From assembly GCA_022360655.1 (NCBI GenBank), contig JAKSCK010000048.1:38674-102673 (forward strand): a stretch of DNA of 64,000 nt, in the 5' to 3' direction. The notes beneath the pieces are model-generated. The model had not been told where the DNA came from and made no database searches. It was given only the letters and a program-made list of their open reading frames with translations. Positions 27,501-36,204 of the stretch are shown here, piece after piece (within the stretch, counting starts at the first letter, position 1; each line of letters opens with the position of its first letter). Both the position numbers and the translations under genes were made by a program. Source of the DNA: Spirochaetales bacterium (GTDB taxonomy: Bacteria > Spirochaetota > Spirochaetia > DSM-2461).

Positions 27501-28089
27501 ACTCTTGAGAAGATTGCAAGAAGGACAAATCATCTACCAGAGACTGAGGATCCTCATCATTGTCTATGGAACTCAGCGAATCAAAATCAGCTGGGGGCTC
27601 ATTCTCACCACCCAAGGCATCCAAAGTGTCCAGGGCATCCAGAGGATTCTCTTCTACTGGAGTAGGCAAAGGCTCTTCCAATGAGGAATCTGAAGGCATT
27701 TCTGGAGCATCATCTGAGGCAAGAAAGGCTTCTAAAGGATCGGTAAGTTCCTGATTGGACAATAAAGAAGAATCGCCCTCTAAGTGTTCTGCATTAAGAG
27801 AATCCAATTCTTCTGCTGGTGCCGTGGGAGGGGCATCCAAATCAAAATCAAAATTCTCATCATCAGAATCTGTGGAAATACTGGCGTAGGAATGGAGCAG
27901 GGCTTCCATCTCATCAATGCCCCCACCATCGGCTTCCCCTGCCAGCATCCCTCCAAGATTCTCATCCATCTCGGATTCAGGAACATCAACATCAGGGACA
28001 GACTCCCCCCGTTCCGCGCGAATACGCGGTTCATCGCCGAGGGCATTGATGCGTTTTTTTAATGCGTCTAAGTCTTCTCGAGTTGGCAT
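24577..28089 (-). CDS. flcA: Long TPR membrane protein, probable periplasmic flagellar collar protein FlcA-like
   Basis: A 1170-residue protein. Residues 1-450 are an extremely Asp/Glu/Ser-rich, low-complexity tail. Around 450-540 is a conserved-looking basic/helical part (LLEALSTLPRNLKLALEELL and ESPKSLAGRYKALTKRSISL). One membrane helix lies at about 541-563 (VVLLSMGIAWIVGAMLFLW). The remaining 600 residues are tandem TPR-like helices (LYRQGLMAVAQDDLDGALQS; KHWELATQFYEGYLVQKPED; AQYALATTLLQREDFEAALV). This order (cytoplasmic acidic tail, one helix, large periplasmic TPR array) is that of the spirochaete flagellar collar protein FlcA (BB0326 in Borrelia). Identity is by architecture and remembered sequence flavour, so moderate. 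Upstream it is divergent from the CBM48 gene. Confidence 0.6.
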   Translation of the reverse strand: MPTREDLDALKKRINALGDEPRIRAERGESVPDVDVPESEMDENLGGMLAGEADGGGIDEMEALLHSYASISTDSDDENFDFDLDAPPTAPAEELDSLNAEHLEGDSSLLSNQELTDPLEAFLASDDAPEMPSDSSLEEPLPTPVEENPLDALDTLDALGGENEPPADFDSLSSIDNDEDPQSLVDDLSFLQSSQESSLEERGHALGDGDDVGESFGLDESNLDDLSRPDEASTLVEEDISSPSPEELDSPATQDDFGIEDLDFGSTDEFDDYSIPDDASLSDDVEALEEPETISEMGEEEPLQDLENLNDFGDIEELDISEDLGIEAVSLDEEPDDALTEMPDVGMALENLGTVEELDAEAESELSLDDDLDFGEELGADVLSDLRDAGDDESMQFSMDDFGDQYNFDEGSSGYTADLGVDLDEFEQALDEAEEENPFSLEEDEFEDLLEALSTLPRNLKLALEELLADEKRSSRDIEPILKGLLNGESPKSLAGRYKALTKRSISLPRSFQKRSGRRLEERHSTLAYRLAKDGWPVFRVVLLSMGIAWIVGAMLFLWVYRPIHAERLYRQGLMAVAQDDLDGALQSFEDAWYGWPLFLESHEGDRADRIADAPMVVRGWPVDKKWLEYARSLRRRKHWELATQFYEGYLVQKPEDKEARLEYISFLSRVLGEFERALVVAEQPAANGEWDRDYTLAAGDVYLEWAQDDPTQYENARYRYAKVLERSRNDERAILSMMRYHLRLDNEGEIQALLPAFSQELPGASSEPQLASEVFAALGEYHLRRSSLTEARRFLDLAQASGPFQAYPAFVDALYWKVLGDEESELSGYRRTLINLDDADVLGRNDLRMRILSLGGMGRIHASRSQRMEAGTVLRAQQRDLAATNYSRALTLYEDAQERGLLGASSEYGLLYIELGDIRFQGEDHQGELEFSLDAFIPLDEGRRSELRQAITHYGVAETLLNRGEVGSSLPTPVLFRRAYARSLLGEEGDLVDFYRVSRRLPEDREAQYALATTLLQREDFEAALVQYERVIRLLDQELAENGGVLMPLDRPRHWELLRRYIGAWNNLGVARARAAARSGEEGASALSAFATASDYLDRVPYEFGGLRDEDDRRLYSENADIGLNTLVDRETPPYVNRLLLIGLNTQEEELQDFVIYQDIPSSLMTGSS

Positions 28090-28099
28090 TCCACTTTAT

Positions 28100-28330
28100 G
28101 TCCTATCATCAAAAGCCCCTTTAGAACGGCAAGCTCTCCAGCGGCTTCGGCATAGGGAAGAAAAGAGTCTCTCCCATTGCAATAAGGAGTTTCCCTCTTC
28201 AATTTCCATTCTGGCAAAAGGAAAAATCGTCCGTTTTACTTTTGCCTCTTTCATACTATCGGAAAAGGATCATCCCGCGTTGAATATTCCTTTAATAGAT
28301 GGGAGGGATGAGCCGATGAAAAAACCATGA
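28100..28330 (+). CDS. Possible small gene coupled to the CBM48 gene, start unclear
   Basis: An uninterrupted frame of about 76 codons ends in a TGA (28328-28330) that overlaps the ATG of the next gene in the classical ATGA arrangement. The translation looks protein-like, with segments ERQALQRLRHREEKSLSHCN, ISILAKGKIVRFTFASFILS and DHPALNIPLIDGRDEPMKKP. No ATG, GTG or TTG opens the frame near 28100. An ATG at 28098 is in another frame and would join this one if the CCCC tract near 28115 had one more base. It could be a frameshifted gene, a sequencing slip, or a chance frame. Confidence 0.35.
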   Translation, partial: VLSSKAPLERQALQRLRHREEKSLSHCNKEFPSSISILAKGKIVRFTFASFILSEKDHPALNIPLIDGRDEPMKKP

Positions 28331-29052
28331 GATTTTGGGTACAGAGTTCTCGAACCACCTTTTGCTTAATCACCAGCCTATTGTTCCTGCTCCTTTCATG
28401 GAATCTTGCTGCTGTTGGTTTTGATACAGAAGTGCATCACCGTGTTTTGAACATTACCGAAGCTCAATCTCCCCAAATCATTGGAAACACCCTTCTTTTT
28501 AGTTATGACGCTCCTCAAGGCACCCAAGTCGTTTCCATGGCCCTAGAAAAAGAAGGATACAGACTGTTTCACACCTACAAAGTGAACAATAATGGCGTTT
28601 TTATTCTCACCATGCCACTGGAGAATATAGAAGAGGGAAATCTTCGTTACCGTCTTGTTGTTGATGGTTTATGGACCATTGATCCCTCTGTTTCCATCAA
28701 ACGCGATACACGGGGGATTCGAGTGTCTCATCTTCAGCTTCCCTTTGGTACCACCTCTCCAAAACCAGGCGTTCATCCCCGATCCGATGGCAGTCTTCTC
28801 TTTGTGTACACAGGCAAACCAGGTGCCCGTGTTTCCGTTGTGGGAGATTTTAACCGTTGGGATCCCTTTGTCTCCCCCATGAAAGAATCTCTCATTAATC
28901 CAGGAACCTACACCCTTTCCATGAATCTTCCTGAGGAGGCCCGTCATTATCGCTATGTGGTGGATGGTGCTCAAATTCCAGATCCTGGGAATCCTTCCAT
29001 GACGCGCAACGGATGGGGTGAAGTGGCGTCAATGATTCCTGGAAAGCTCTAA
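28327..29052 (+). CDS. Exported protein with two early-set/glycogen-binding (CBM48) modules
   Basis: A 241-residue protein. An N-terminal hydrophobic stretch (TTFCLITSLLFLLLSWNLAA) is a signal peptide or anchor. Two Ig-like modules follow: residues 40-120 (LFSYDAPQGTQVVSMALEKE, then YRLVVDGLWTIDP) and 150-230 (LFVYTGKPGARVSVVGDFNR, WDPFVSPMKES, HYRYVVDGAQIPDP). The second carries the VxGDFNxW signature of AMPK/CBM48 glycogen-binding domains. No catalytic domain is present. The ATG at 28327 overlaps the stop of a possible upstream gene and has a GGGAGG about 20 bases upstream, which fits coupling. Export and glycan binding suggest a surface or periplasmic role; that part is inference. Confidence 0.75.
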   Translation: MRFWVQSSRTTFCLITSLLFLLLSWNLAAVGFDTEVHHRVLNITEAQSPQIIGNTLLFSYDAPQGTQVVSMALEKEGYRLFHTYKVNNNGVFILTMPLENIEEGNLRYRLVVDGLWTIDPSVSIKRDTRGIRVSHLQLPFGTTSPKPGVHPRSDGSLLFVYTGKPGARVSVVGDFNRWDPFVSPMKESLINPGTYTLSMNLPEEARHYRYVVDGAQIPDPGNPSMTRNGWGEVASMIPGKL

Positions 29053-29148
29053 CGTCAAGATCACACGGAAAATCCAAAGTGTTCCATTTTTTCGAAGAGA
29101 CTTCCCCTCCCCTTCCAAAGCCATGCAAAATCATAGACAATACCCCCC

Positions 29149-30027
29149 GTGAAAGTATCTGACCTAAGCCAACAACTCGCTGCGCTTGCCCATAACTTAA
29201 AAGGTGATTATTCCTTTTCTCCAGAAAATGTGTATCAAGAAGGAGTTCCTGAAAATCGAGAGATTATTGGGAGCGTTGTGGATAACTGTCTTCTCAAAGG
29301 AAGCCGCATTGCCAATCCTGAGGCCTTTGTAGAATTGCATCGCCGCAGCCAGGCGGGTGAGTCCTGCCTGGTTCTGGCCGAGCACTACAGCAACTTGGAT
29401 TTCCCTGGTTTCTACAGACTTGTTGAGAAGGAACCCAGCTTGGGAAAGGATGTGGCCTCCAGCCTCCTCCCCATCCGTGGTATGAAGCTCAGTGAAACCA
29501 CCCCTGTCACGGCAGCCTTCACCCGCTCCTATGACAACATTGTTATTTATCCCAGCCGCAGTCTGGATTCCATATCTGATCCCAACGAACTGGCCGAAGT
29601 TCGGAAAATCAGTGTGCCCATCAATCACTCAGCCATGCGGGAAATGATCACCCGAAAACATCAGGGCCGCATCATCACCGTATTCCCAGCAGGAACCCGT
29701 TACCGCCCATGGGCACCCGGTTCCCGCAAGGGTGTACGCGAAATCCATTCCTATGTGAAAACATTTGATAATGTCATGTTTGTGGCCGTGAATGGAAACA
29801 TTCTTCCCCCCCATGAATCAGATGACATGAGCAAAGATGAAATTGTCAAAGATTTGTTGATGTTCACCTGTTCTGACATTGTCAGTGGGCGCAAATTCCG
29901 AAAACAAGCAGAAGCCTCCGCTCCGGAAGGCGTCGATCCCAAACAGCATGTGGTGGATGAGGTGATGAACGCCTTGGCCAAGTTGCATGATGAAATGGAA
30001 GTTCTTCGTCAGAAAGAACTGGGATAA
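29149..30027 (+). CDS. PlsC-type glycerolipid acyltransferase
   Basis: A 292-residue soluble-looking acyltransferase of the 1-acylglycerol-3-phosphate/glycerol-3-phosphate family. The catalytic HX4D motif is in LAEHYSNLDFPGFYRL (His98, Asp103 region), and the phosphate-binding block reads FPAGTRYRPW, close to the usual FPEGTRS. The protein has no clear membrane helix, unlike many PlsC proteins, and resembles the plastid/GPAT-like soluble type in length. The start is GTG at 29149; no good Shine-Dalgarno is seen, so a start shift is possible. It is followed by a hairpin shared with the convergent gene. Confidence 0.8.
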   Translation: MKVSDLSQQLAALAHNLKGDYSFSPENVYQEGVPENREIIGSVVDNCLLKGSRIANPEAFVELHRRSQAGESCLVLAEHYSNLDFPGFYRLVEKEPSLGKDVASSLLPIRGMKLSETTPVTAAFTRSYDNIVIYPSRSLDSISDPNELAEVRKISVPINHSAMREMITRKHQGRIITVFPAGTRYRPWAPGSRKGVREIHSYVKTFDNVMFVAVNGNILPPHESDDMSKDEIVKDLLMFTCSDIVSGRKFRKQAEASAPEGVDPKQHVVDEVMNALAKLHDEMEVLRQKELG

Positions 30028-30066
30028 ATCGAGCCAAGGGCTCCACCCTCCATCGGAAGATTCTTC

Positions 30067-30093
30067 ACCACCGACTCTGCTTGAGTCGGTGGT
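30067..30093. terminator. Hairpin between convergent genes
   Basis: Perfect 11-bp arms ACCACCGACTC (30067-30077) and GAGTCGGTGGT (30083-30093), loop TGCTT, between the acyltransferase and GNAT-gene ends. No long T-run. Confidence 0.65.
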
Positions 30094-30116
30094 CGGTTTA
30101 ACCGTTCCCAAACAGC

Positions 30117-31022
30117 CTACACATCCCTGGAAAGGTCTTCAGCGTTCCACTGCCATTGGACAGAACGAATCTGAAAACCATGGGCTTCTAGCCAAGACTC
30201 AAAATGCCGACCTTCTCCCCCAGTCCGACAACGGAGAGAACGCACCCCCTGTTCTTGAACCTGATCAAGTAGGGATGTGGCCAACAGCTTCCCCAAACCT
30301 AGGCCTCGAAATTCGGGAAGCACATACACCATATCAAAACAAGCCCCATAAGATGGAGCACCATCCATCACCAGAAGAGCACAACCCACCGCTTCTCCAC
30401 TCGCATTCTCCGCCTTCAGTCCCAGACAACGCCCCTGAGAGGAAGGAAGAAACAAATCTCCAGATTCATTGATTTCCAGAATCTGTTCATCCATTTCCTG
30501 ACAACCAACCCCTTGAGCTCGTAAGGCCTCTCCTCGCCATTCTTGAAGGAGGGGCAAATCCCCCCCCACCAAGGGCTGAAGAGAAAAATCAGCCAAAGGC
30601 AGTTCATCCCATTCCTCTGGTTCTGGCCCTAAGGATTCCAAAACCAAGGCTTCCGACCAGCGGGCAAACCAAGAGAGGGCCGATTTCCGCATCTCACGAA
30701 ATTTGAATCGTCTCCAGAGTTTTTCAATTTCCGGCCGTTCGACCAAAGCATTTTTGAACCGACGAAACACCCCAGTTCCGCTGTGCAGAATGTCTTCTAA
30801 CCGATGCCGGAAAGGAGATGGCGGTAGGGTGAGAACAAACTGATCCATGAGACGATAACCATCGGTGGGGCCCCAGGGAGGAAGAGGAATCAAATCCCCG
30901 TCTTTCTCATGGCGCAGCTCTCCACTGAGCGGATCAAGAGCCAGGGATTCCCGTTGGTTTTCCATTCCATACACAACCCGCTCCAACATCCCTTCTGTCA
31001 CCATCAATCGTTTCTCTTCCAT
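30117..31022 (-). CDS. UPF0158-GNAT fusion protein
   Basis: A 301-residue two-part protein. Residues 1-145 match the uncharacterised UPF0158 family, recognisable from DGYRLMDQFVLTLPPSPFRH, FRRFKNALVERPEIEKLWRR and FKFREMRKSALSWFA. Residues 155-300 are a GNAT acetyltransferase with the acetyl-CoA loop in VYVLPEFRGLGLGKLLATSL (the R/Q-x-x-G-x-G/A pattern) and a C-terminal LRCRTGGEGRHFESWLEAHG. The start ATG at 31022 has GAGG eight bases upstream; a longer frame would start in the intergenic region. Substrate unknown. UPF0158 normally stands alone, so the fusion hints that it works with an acetylated partner. Confidence 0.75.
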   Translation of the reverse strand: MEEKRLMVTEGMLERVVYGMENQRESLALDPLSGELRHEKDGDLIPLPPWGPTDGYRLMDQFVLTLPPSPFRHRLEDILHSGTGVFRRFKNALVERPEIEKLWRRFKFREMRKSALSWFARWSEALVLESLGPEPEEWDELPLADFSLQPLVGGDLPLLQEWRGEALRAQGVGCQEMDEQILEINESGDLFLPSSQGRCLGLKAENASGEAVGCALLVMDGAPSYGACFDMVYVLPEFRGLGLGKLLATSLLDQVQEQGVRSLRCRTGGEGRHFESWLEAHGFQIRSVQWQWNAEDLSRDV

Positions 31023-31242
31023 GCAAGGTCCTCTTCCTGCCCCATTATAGCCTGAGTTCCACCTCTCCACAGTAGAGAAGGGCTCCAGGGATCTCCACCG
31101 TATATTCCGGAAAATCAGCCTGTGATTTCATAACCAGATTTCACAATTTTGAAAGACTCCCAACCACCCCTCTCAAAATCTCTTTATTGCACCCAAAGGG
31201 AACAAAACCAACCCCTTCACCCCAGAGAACCACCCCTAACCC

Positions 31243-31270
31243 TTGACCCTCTTGCCTCAAACACTGATAT
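31243..31270 (+). promoter_or_regulatory. Probable eno promoter
   Basis: TTGACC (31243-31248), 16-base spacer, TGATAT (31265-31270), 36 bases before the eno start codon. Fits a housekeeping sigma-factor promoter. Confidence 0.5.
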
Positions 31271-31303
31271 TGAGGGACGAACCCCTTCCATAGGAGAAAT
31301 TAG

Positions 31304-32614
<1,311 letters not shown>

Positions 32615-32665
32615 TTCTTCCGGCCCAAGCCTCCCCGCCTGGGCCGCTTCACGCCAGTGAATCCC

Positions 32666-32697
32666 GAGACCGTCTGTCCAAGGCGGTCTCTTTTTTT
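32666..32697 (+). terminator. Rho-independent terminator after eno
   Basis: Arms GAGACCG (32666-32672) and CGGTCTC (32684-32690) then TTTTTTT. Placed 52 bases after the stop. Confidence 0.85.
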
Positions 32698-32707
32698 ATG
32701 AACTTTT

Positions 32708-32796
32708 TGGGCGAATCCCCCTTCAGGGGTCGGGCTTTGCGGGGCTGTGGTCTTTGCCAGCAAAGACGCCTGCGGCCCCCTCCAATCCCTTTCGCA
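32708..32796. repeat. 89-bp dispersed repeat, copy A
   Basis: Starts TGGGCGAATCCCCCTTC and ends CAATCCCTTTCGCA. It matches 35953-36041 at 87 of 89 positions. It contains a small hairpin (CCCCTTCAGGGG) and complementary arms GTCTTTGC/GCAAAGAC. It lies directly after the eno terminator and before a convergent regulator gene. Confidence 0.9.
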
Positions 32797-32826
32797 AGAT
32801 GAAGCCCCCCCTAGGAGCAGCACACC

Positions 32827-33657
32827 TTAACTCATCGCATTCATTCTTGATGGGGAAAAGATTTTTCGATATTCCAAAGGGGAATATCCACTGTCTTTTT
32901 TAAAATATCGGGAAAAATACGCCGCATCAGAAAAGCCCAATTCCTCAGCAATCTGTCCAATATTAAAATCACTGAATCCCAACAGATTCTTCCCCTTTTC
33001 CATGATGCGTTTTTTCAAATACTCCTTGGGAGAAATTCCACACCCCTTCCGAAACCCCTTTTGCAATGTAGCCGCGCTCACCCCCGCAACCCTAGCCAAA
33101 TCCTCAACCGTCAAATCAGCACGGCAATTGTTTTCCAGCCAAAGAAAAAGAGATTGATAATGAAGCAACACATCCATTTCTTCCTGATAATTTTTTTGAT
33201 AGGGCTGCATCAGTTTCAGGATTTCTTCTAGTAGTAAACAATGGAGTTTCAGCATCTGAAATGGATCATTTTTGTCATAACATTCAGCAATCTTCTTCAG
33301 AAGCATCGAATCATATTCACGGCCAATACCAAAGGGAAGAGACCGGCAATAATCCATTCCAGGAAACAACTCCAGCTTAAAATTGGCCCAAAATTTTTCG
33401 ATATATTTGTTTGTTTTTAAATCAATCGTCATGCCTCCAGGTATCAAGTAGATTCGGCCTGGTTGAAGTTGCAAAATCTCTTTTCCATACACCACTTCTC
33501 CAGCTCCATCCATCATGACGTAAAGACGATTCATCGAATCATTCACAGCAGGAAAGTTCCAATACGAATCATCAAAAGAGTTGTAGTTGTAATCAAAAAT
33601 CTGGAAGCGAATATTATTCATCATGCTGCGTTTGAGCGTGGGATCAATTGTGTCCAT
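32827..33657 (-). CDS. AraC-family transcriptional regulator
   Basis: A 276-residue regulator. The N-terminal half is a cupin-like sugar-sensing domain (GAGEVVYGKEILQLQPGRIY, LIPGGMTIDLKTN). The C-terminal 100 residues are an AraC DNA-binding domain: LTVEDLARVAGVSAATLQKG and FNIGQIAEELGFSDAAYFSR, then YFKKDSGYSPLEYRK. It is divergent from the glycoside hydrolase gene at 33906 and separated by about 250 bp, so it probably controls that gene and perhaps the kinase pair or nagA operon nearby. Confidence 0.88.
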   Translation of the reverse strand: MDTIDPTLKRSMMNNIRFQIFDYNYNSFDDSYWNFPAVNDSMNRLYVMMDGAGEVVYGKEILQLQPGRIYLIPGGMTIDLKTNKYIEKFWANFKLELFPGMDYCRSLPFGIGREYDSMLLKKIAECYDKNDPFQMLKLHCLLLEEILKLMQPYQKNYQEEMDVLLHYQSLFLWLENNCRADLTVEDLARVAGVSAATLQKGFRKGCGISPKEYLKKRIMEKGKNLLGFSDFNIGQIAEELGFSDAAYFSRYFKKDSGYSPLEYRKIFSPSRMNAMS

Positions 33658-33804
33658 AAACCCTTCCTAGAAAAACTCTATCAAGAATCCAAATATCTTG
33701 AGGACCAGTGCACTCAAAAGTCCAATATTTTTCGTTATTCATCCATTTATTCCTGAAAAATCATCCCCTAACCTAAGAAAAACTCAGAAAGGAGAACTCT
33801 GACA

Positions 33805-33909
33805 ATGGGATTCCTTCCGTTCCAAACGGCTGATAAACCATTCCACCAGAACGCATCCATTGCTTCTGAGTTTTTACCCTCACCCCAATCACTCTCAAAG
33901 GATTCATGA
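33805..33909 (+). CDS. 34-codon leader ORF coupled to the glycoside hydrolase gene
   Basis: ATG at 33805 has GGAG ten bases upstream; the frame encodes a 34-residue peptide starting MGFLPFQTADK and ends in TGA at 33907-33909, which overlaps the ATG of the hydrolase gene (33906) by four bases. The hydrolase itself has only a close-set AAAGGA. The arrangement suggests translational coupling. The peptide matches nothing I know and could be chance, but the ribosome-binding site is good. Confidence 0.4.
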   Translation: MGFLPFQTADKPFHQNASIASEFLPSPQSLSKDS

Positions 33910-35924
33910 TGTCACAACAAACAAACCGTCAGATTCATCTTGATTTTCATACCTCTTCCGCCATTCCCGGAATCGGTGAGCATTTTGACAAAAAGCAATT
34001 CATTTCCACCCTTCAAACCGCAAATGTGGATTCCATCAATCTTTTTGCAAAATGTCATCATGGTATGTATTACTATCCATCCAAGATTGGCACCATGCAT
34101 CCCAACCTCAAATTTAACCTGCTCAAAGAGCAAATGGATGCCTGCAAAGACCATGGGATTCGAGCATTAGCCTACACCTGTGTGGTCTGGAATGATGACT
34201 GGGCTCAAAGACATCCAGAATGGCAGCAAGTTCTTCCAGATGGAACCATTGGCCGAGTTCAACCCTTTGCCTCTCATGATTCCAATTGGAAATCTCTTTG
34301 CTGCAACAATCGTGCTCATGTTCAGTACATCAAGGATGAGCTGAAAGAAATTTACACCATGTTTAATCCAGCTGGGTTTTGGATTGATATTATTTTTCAA
34401 TTCAATTGTGTCTGCAATTCTTGTCTTGAAGAGATGACTCATCTTGGATGGGATCCAAGAATCGCTGAAAACCGAACAAAACACGATCGTCTCGTAGAAA
34501 CTCGATTCATGGAGGAAATCCGTGAATTCATCAACAAACTCAATCCTGAACTTGAAGTCTTCTTTAATGGGCATGTTTATGAGCCAGACCTCAGGGATGT
34601 TGAGGAATATTCCACACATAGAAAGCGGCAAACCGTAGACTTCATTGATGTTGAATCTCTTCCCTCAGAGATATGGGGATACACCCACTTCCCAATCAAC
34701 ATCAATTACCTCAATCATCAAGATTTTCCCATCACAATGATGAATGGGAAATTCCAAAAAACCTGGGGAGACTTTGGATCTTTACGAAACTTAGCCGCAT
34801 TAGAGTATGAATGTTTCCGCGCTCTGGCAAACGGAGCAGGGTGTTGCATTGGAGACCAGTTGCATCCTTCCGGAAAACTCGACCAATCCGTTTATGAACG
34901 AATTGGACTGGTTTATGAATCCATCAAGCACAAAGAACCCTGGTGTAATGGCACAAAGAAAGTGTCCAATGTTGGAGTTTACTTGGCCTCACCTGTGCTC
35001 AAGAAAACAGAAGAGCATATGGATGGCTATTCTATGGATAGAACCAATGAAGGGGTTTATCGGATGCTCAGCGAGCTCCAGATTCCTTTTGATTTCATTG
35101 ATTTCACCACCTCTTTGGAGAAGTATGCACTTCTCATCATTCCCGATTCTATTGAGTTATCCCAGACCGTAGTTCAATCCATCAAGGAATACATCAAGCA
35201 AGGTGGAAAAATTCTCTGCACAGGAACAAGTGGGATTTCCAAAGAAAGCCAGGATTTTGAGTTTGACTTTGGGATTCGATTTGATGGGAAATCTCAATAC
35301 ACCCCCCGGTACATGCGCCAGGAACACAAAATCCAAGATGTTCCCCAGATGGACCTTGTCCTTTATCAGCAGGGAACCCAAATCTCTGTCACTCACCCCG
35401 AAACACAGGTTCTCGCCTCAGCCGTGAATCCCTATTTTAACCGGGAATGGAACCAATATTGCTCCCACAGACAAACACCCCCACAACTGGAAAAATCCAG
35501 CCCAGTCATCACCCAGTATCAATCCACAATTTACATTGCCCACCCTCTCTTCAACGACTACGCAGACAGTGGAATGCAGGCCTATAAAAAAATCCTTCAA
35601 CATTGCCTTAAAGCATTGGATTACCAGCCTCTCATTTCCGCAGAAGCACCAAGTTCCCTGGAAGTCACCATCCGAAAAAAGAACCAGGATTTCATACTTC
35701 ATTTCCTCCACTACATCCCCGTTCGGAAAACCCCAGCACTGGATATCATTGAAGACATCATTCCCCTCTACAACATTCCTGTGACCTTCCATACCAAAAA
35801 AACGATTCGTTCCATCACCCTTGTACCAGAGCAAGAAAACCTTTCATTCACGCAAGAGAATGAACACGTAACCTTCACCTTACCCAAGATTCATGGTCAT
35901 CAAATGATTTGTCTTCAGGAGTAG
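33906..35924 (+). CDS. Putative glycoside hydrolase (GHL6-type barrel plus GATase-like domain)
   Basis: A 672-residue cytoplasmic protein (no signal peptide). The first 330 residues read as a TIM barrel of the hypothetical-glycosyl-hydrolase-6 type, related to family 29/42 enzymes: SINLFAKCHHGMYYYPSKIG, GIRALAYTCVVWNDDWAQRH, then the strand end GFWIDIIFQFNCVCNSC, where the Asp is a likely catalytic residue. Around 400-480 is a flavodoxin/GATase-like middle domain (YALLIIPDSIELSQTVVQSI, EYIKQGGKILCTG), as in GH42 trimerisation domains. A beta-rich C-terminus follows. The substrate is not known; with nagA and an importer nearby an amino-sugar or fucose-containing oligosaccharide is plausible. 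Confidence 0.7.
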   Translation: MMSQQTNRQIHLDFHTSSAIPGIGEHFDKKQFISTLQTANVDSINLFAKCHHGMYYYPSKIGTMHPNLKFNLLKEQMDACKDHGIRALAYTCVVWNDDWAQRHPEWQQVLPDGTIGRVQPFASHDSNWKSLCCNNRAHVQYIKDELKEIYTMFNPAGFWIDIIFQFNCVCNSCLEEMTHLGWDPRIAENRTKHDRLVETRFMEEIREFINKLNPELEVFFNGHVYEPDLRDVEEYSTHRKRQTVDFIDVESLPSEIWGYTHFPININYLNHQDFPITMMNGKFQKTWGDFGSLRNLAALEYECFRALANGAGCCIGDQLHPSGKLDQSVYERIGLVYESIKHKEPWCNGTKKVSNVGVYLASPVLKKTEEHMDGYSMDRTNEGVYRMLSELQIPFDFIDFTTSLEKYALLIIPDSIELSQTVVQSIKEYIKQGGKILCTGTSGISKESQDFEFDFGIRFDGKSQYTPRYMRQEHKIQDVPQMDLVLYQQGTQISVTHPETQVLASAVNPYFNREWNQYCSHRQTPPQLEKSSPVITQYQSTIYIAHPLFNDYADSGMQAYKKILQHCLKALDYQPLISAEAPSSLEVTIRKKNQDFILHFLHYIPVRKTPALDIIEDIIPLYNIPVTFHTKKTIRSITLVPEQENLSFTQENEHVTFTLPKIHGHQMICLQE

Positions 35925-35952
35925 TTCCCCGGCATTCTCCCTGTGAAGATTC

Positions 35953-36041
35953 TGGGCGAATCCCCCTTCGGGGGTCGGGCTTTACGGGGCTGTGGTCTTT
36001 GCCAGCAAAGACGCCTGCGGCCCCCTCCAATCCCTTTCGCA
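35953..36041. repeat. 89-bp dispersed repeat, copy B
   Basis: Same sequence as 32708-32796 in the same orientation, with two differences (G for A in the first hairpin, A for G before CGGGGC). It follows the glycoside hydrolase gene and is itself followed by a terminator. Confidence 0.9.
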
Positions 36042-36057
36042 GGTAAGAGCATTCCTT

Positions 36058-36087
36058 GCCCCCGGCCAAAGCCGGGGGCTTTCTTTG
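36058..36087 (+). terminator. Strong terminator hairpin
   Basis: Arms GCCCCCGGC (36058-36066) and GCCGGGGGC (36071-36079), loop CAAA, then TTTCTTTG. It ends the hydrolase transcript before the kinase gene. Confidence 0.75.
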
Positions 36088-36204
36088 CAAACAAAAAACC
36101 CATGAATACCAAGCACAGGAAATCTTCGAGTTTTCCAGAAGATCCACTCATCCATTCCGTTTTCCACTTTCTCTAAATCCAAAAATTCAGTACAAACAAA
36201 GACA

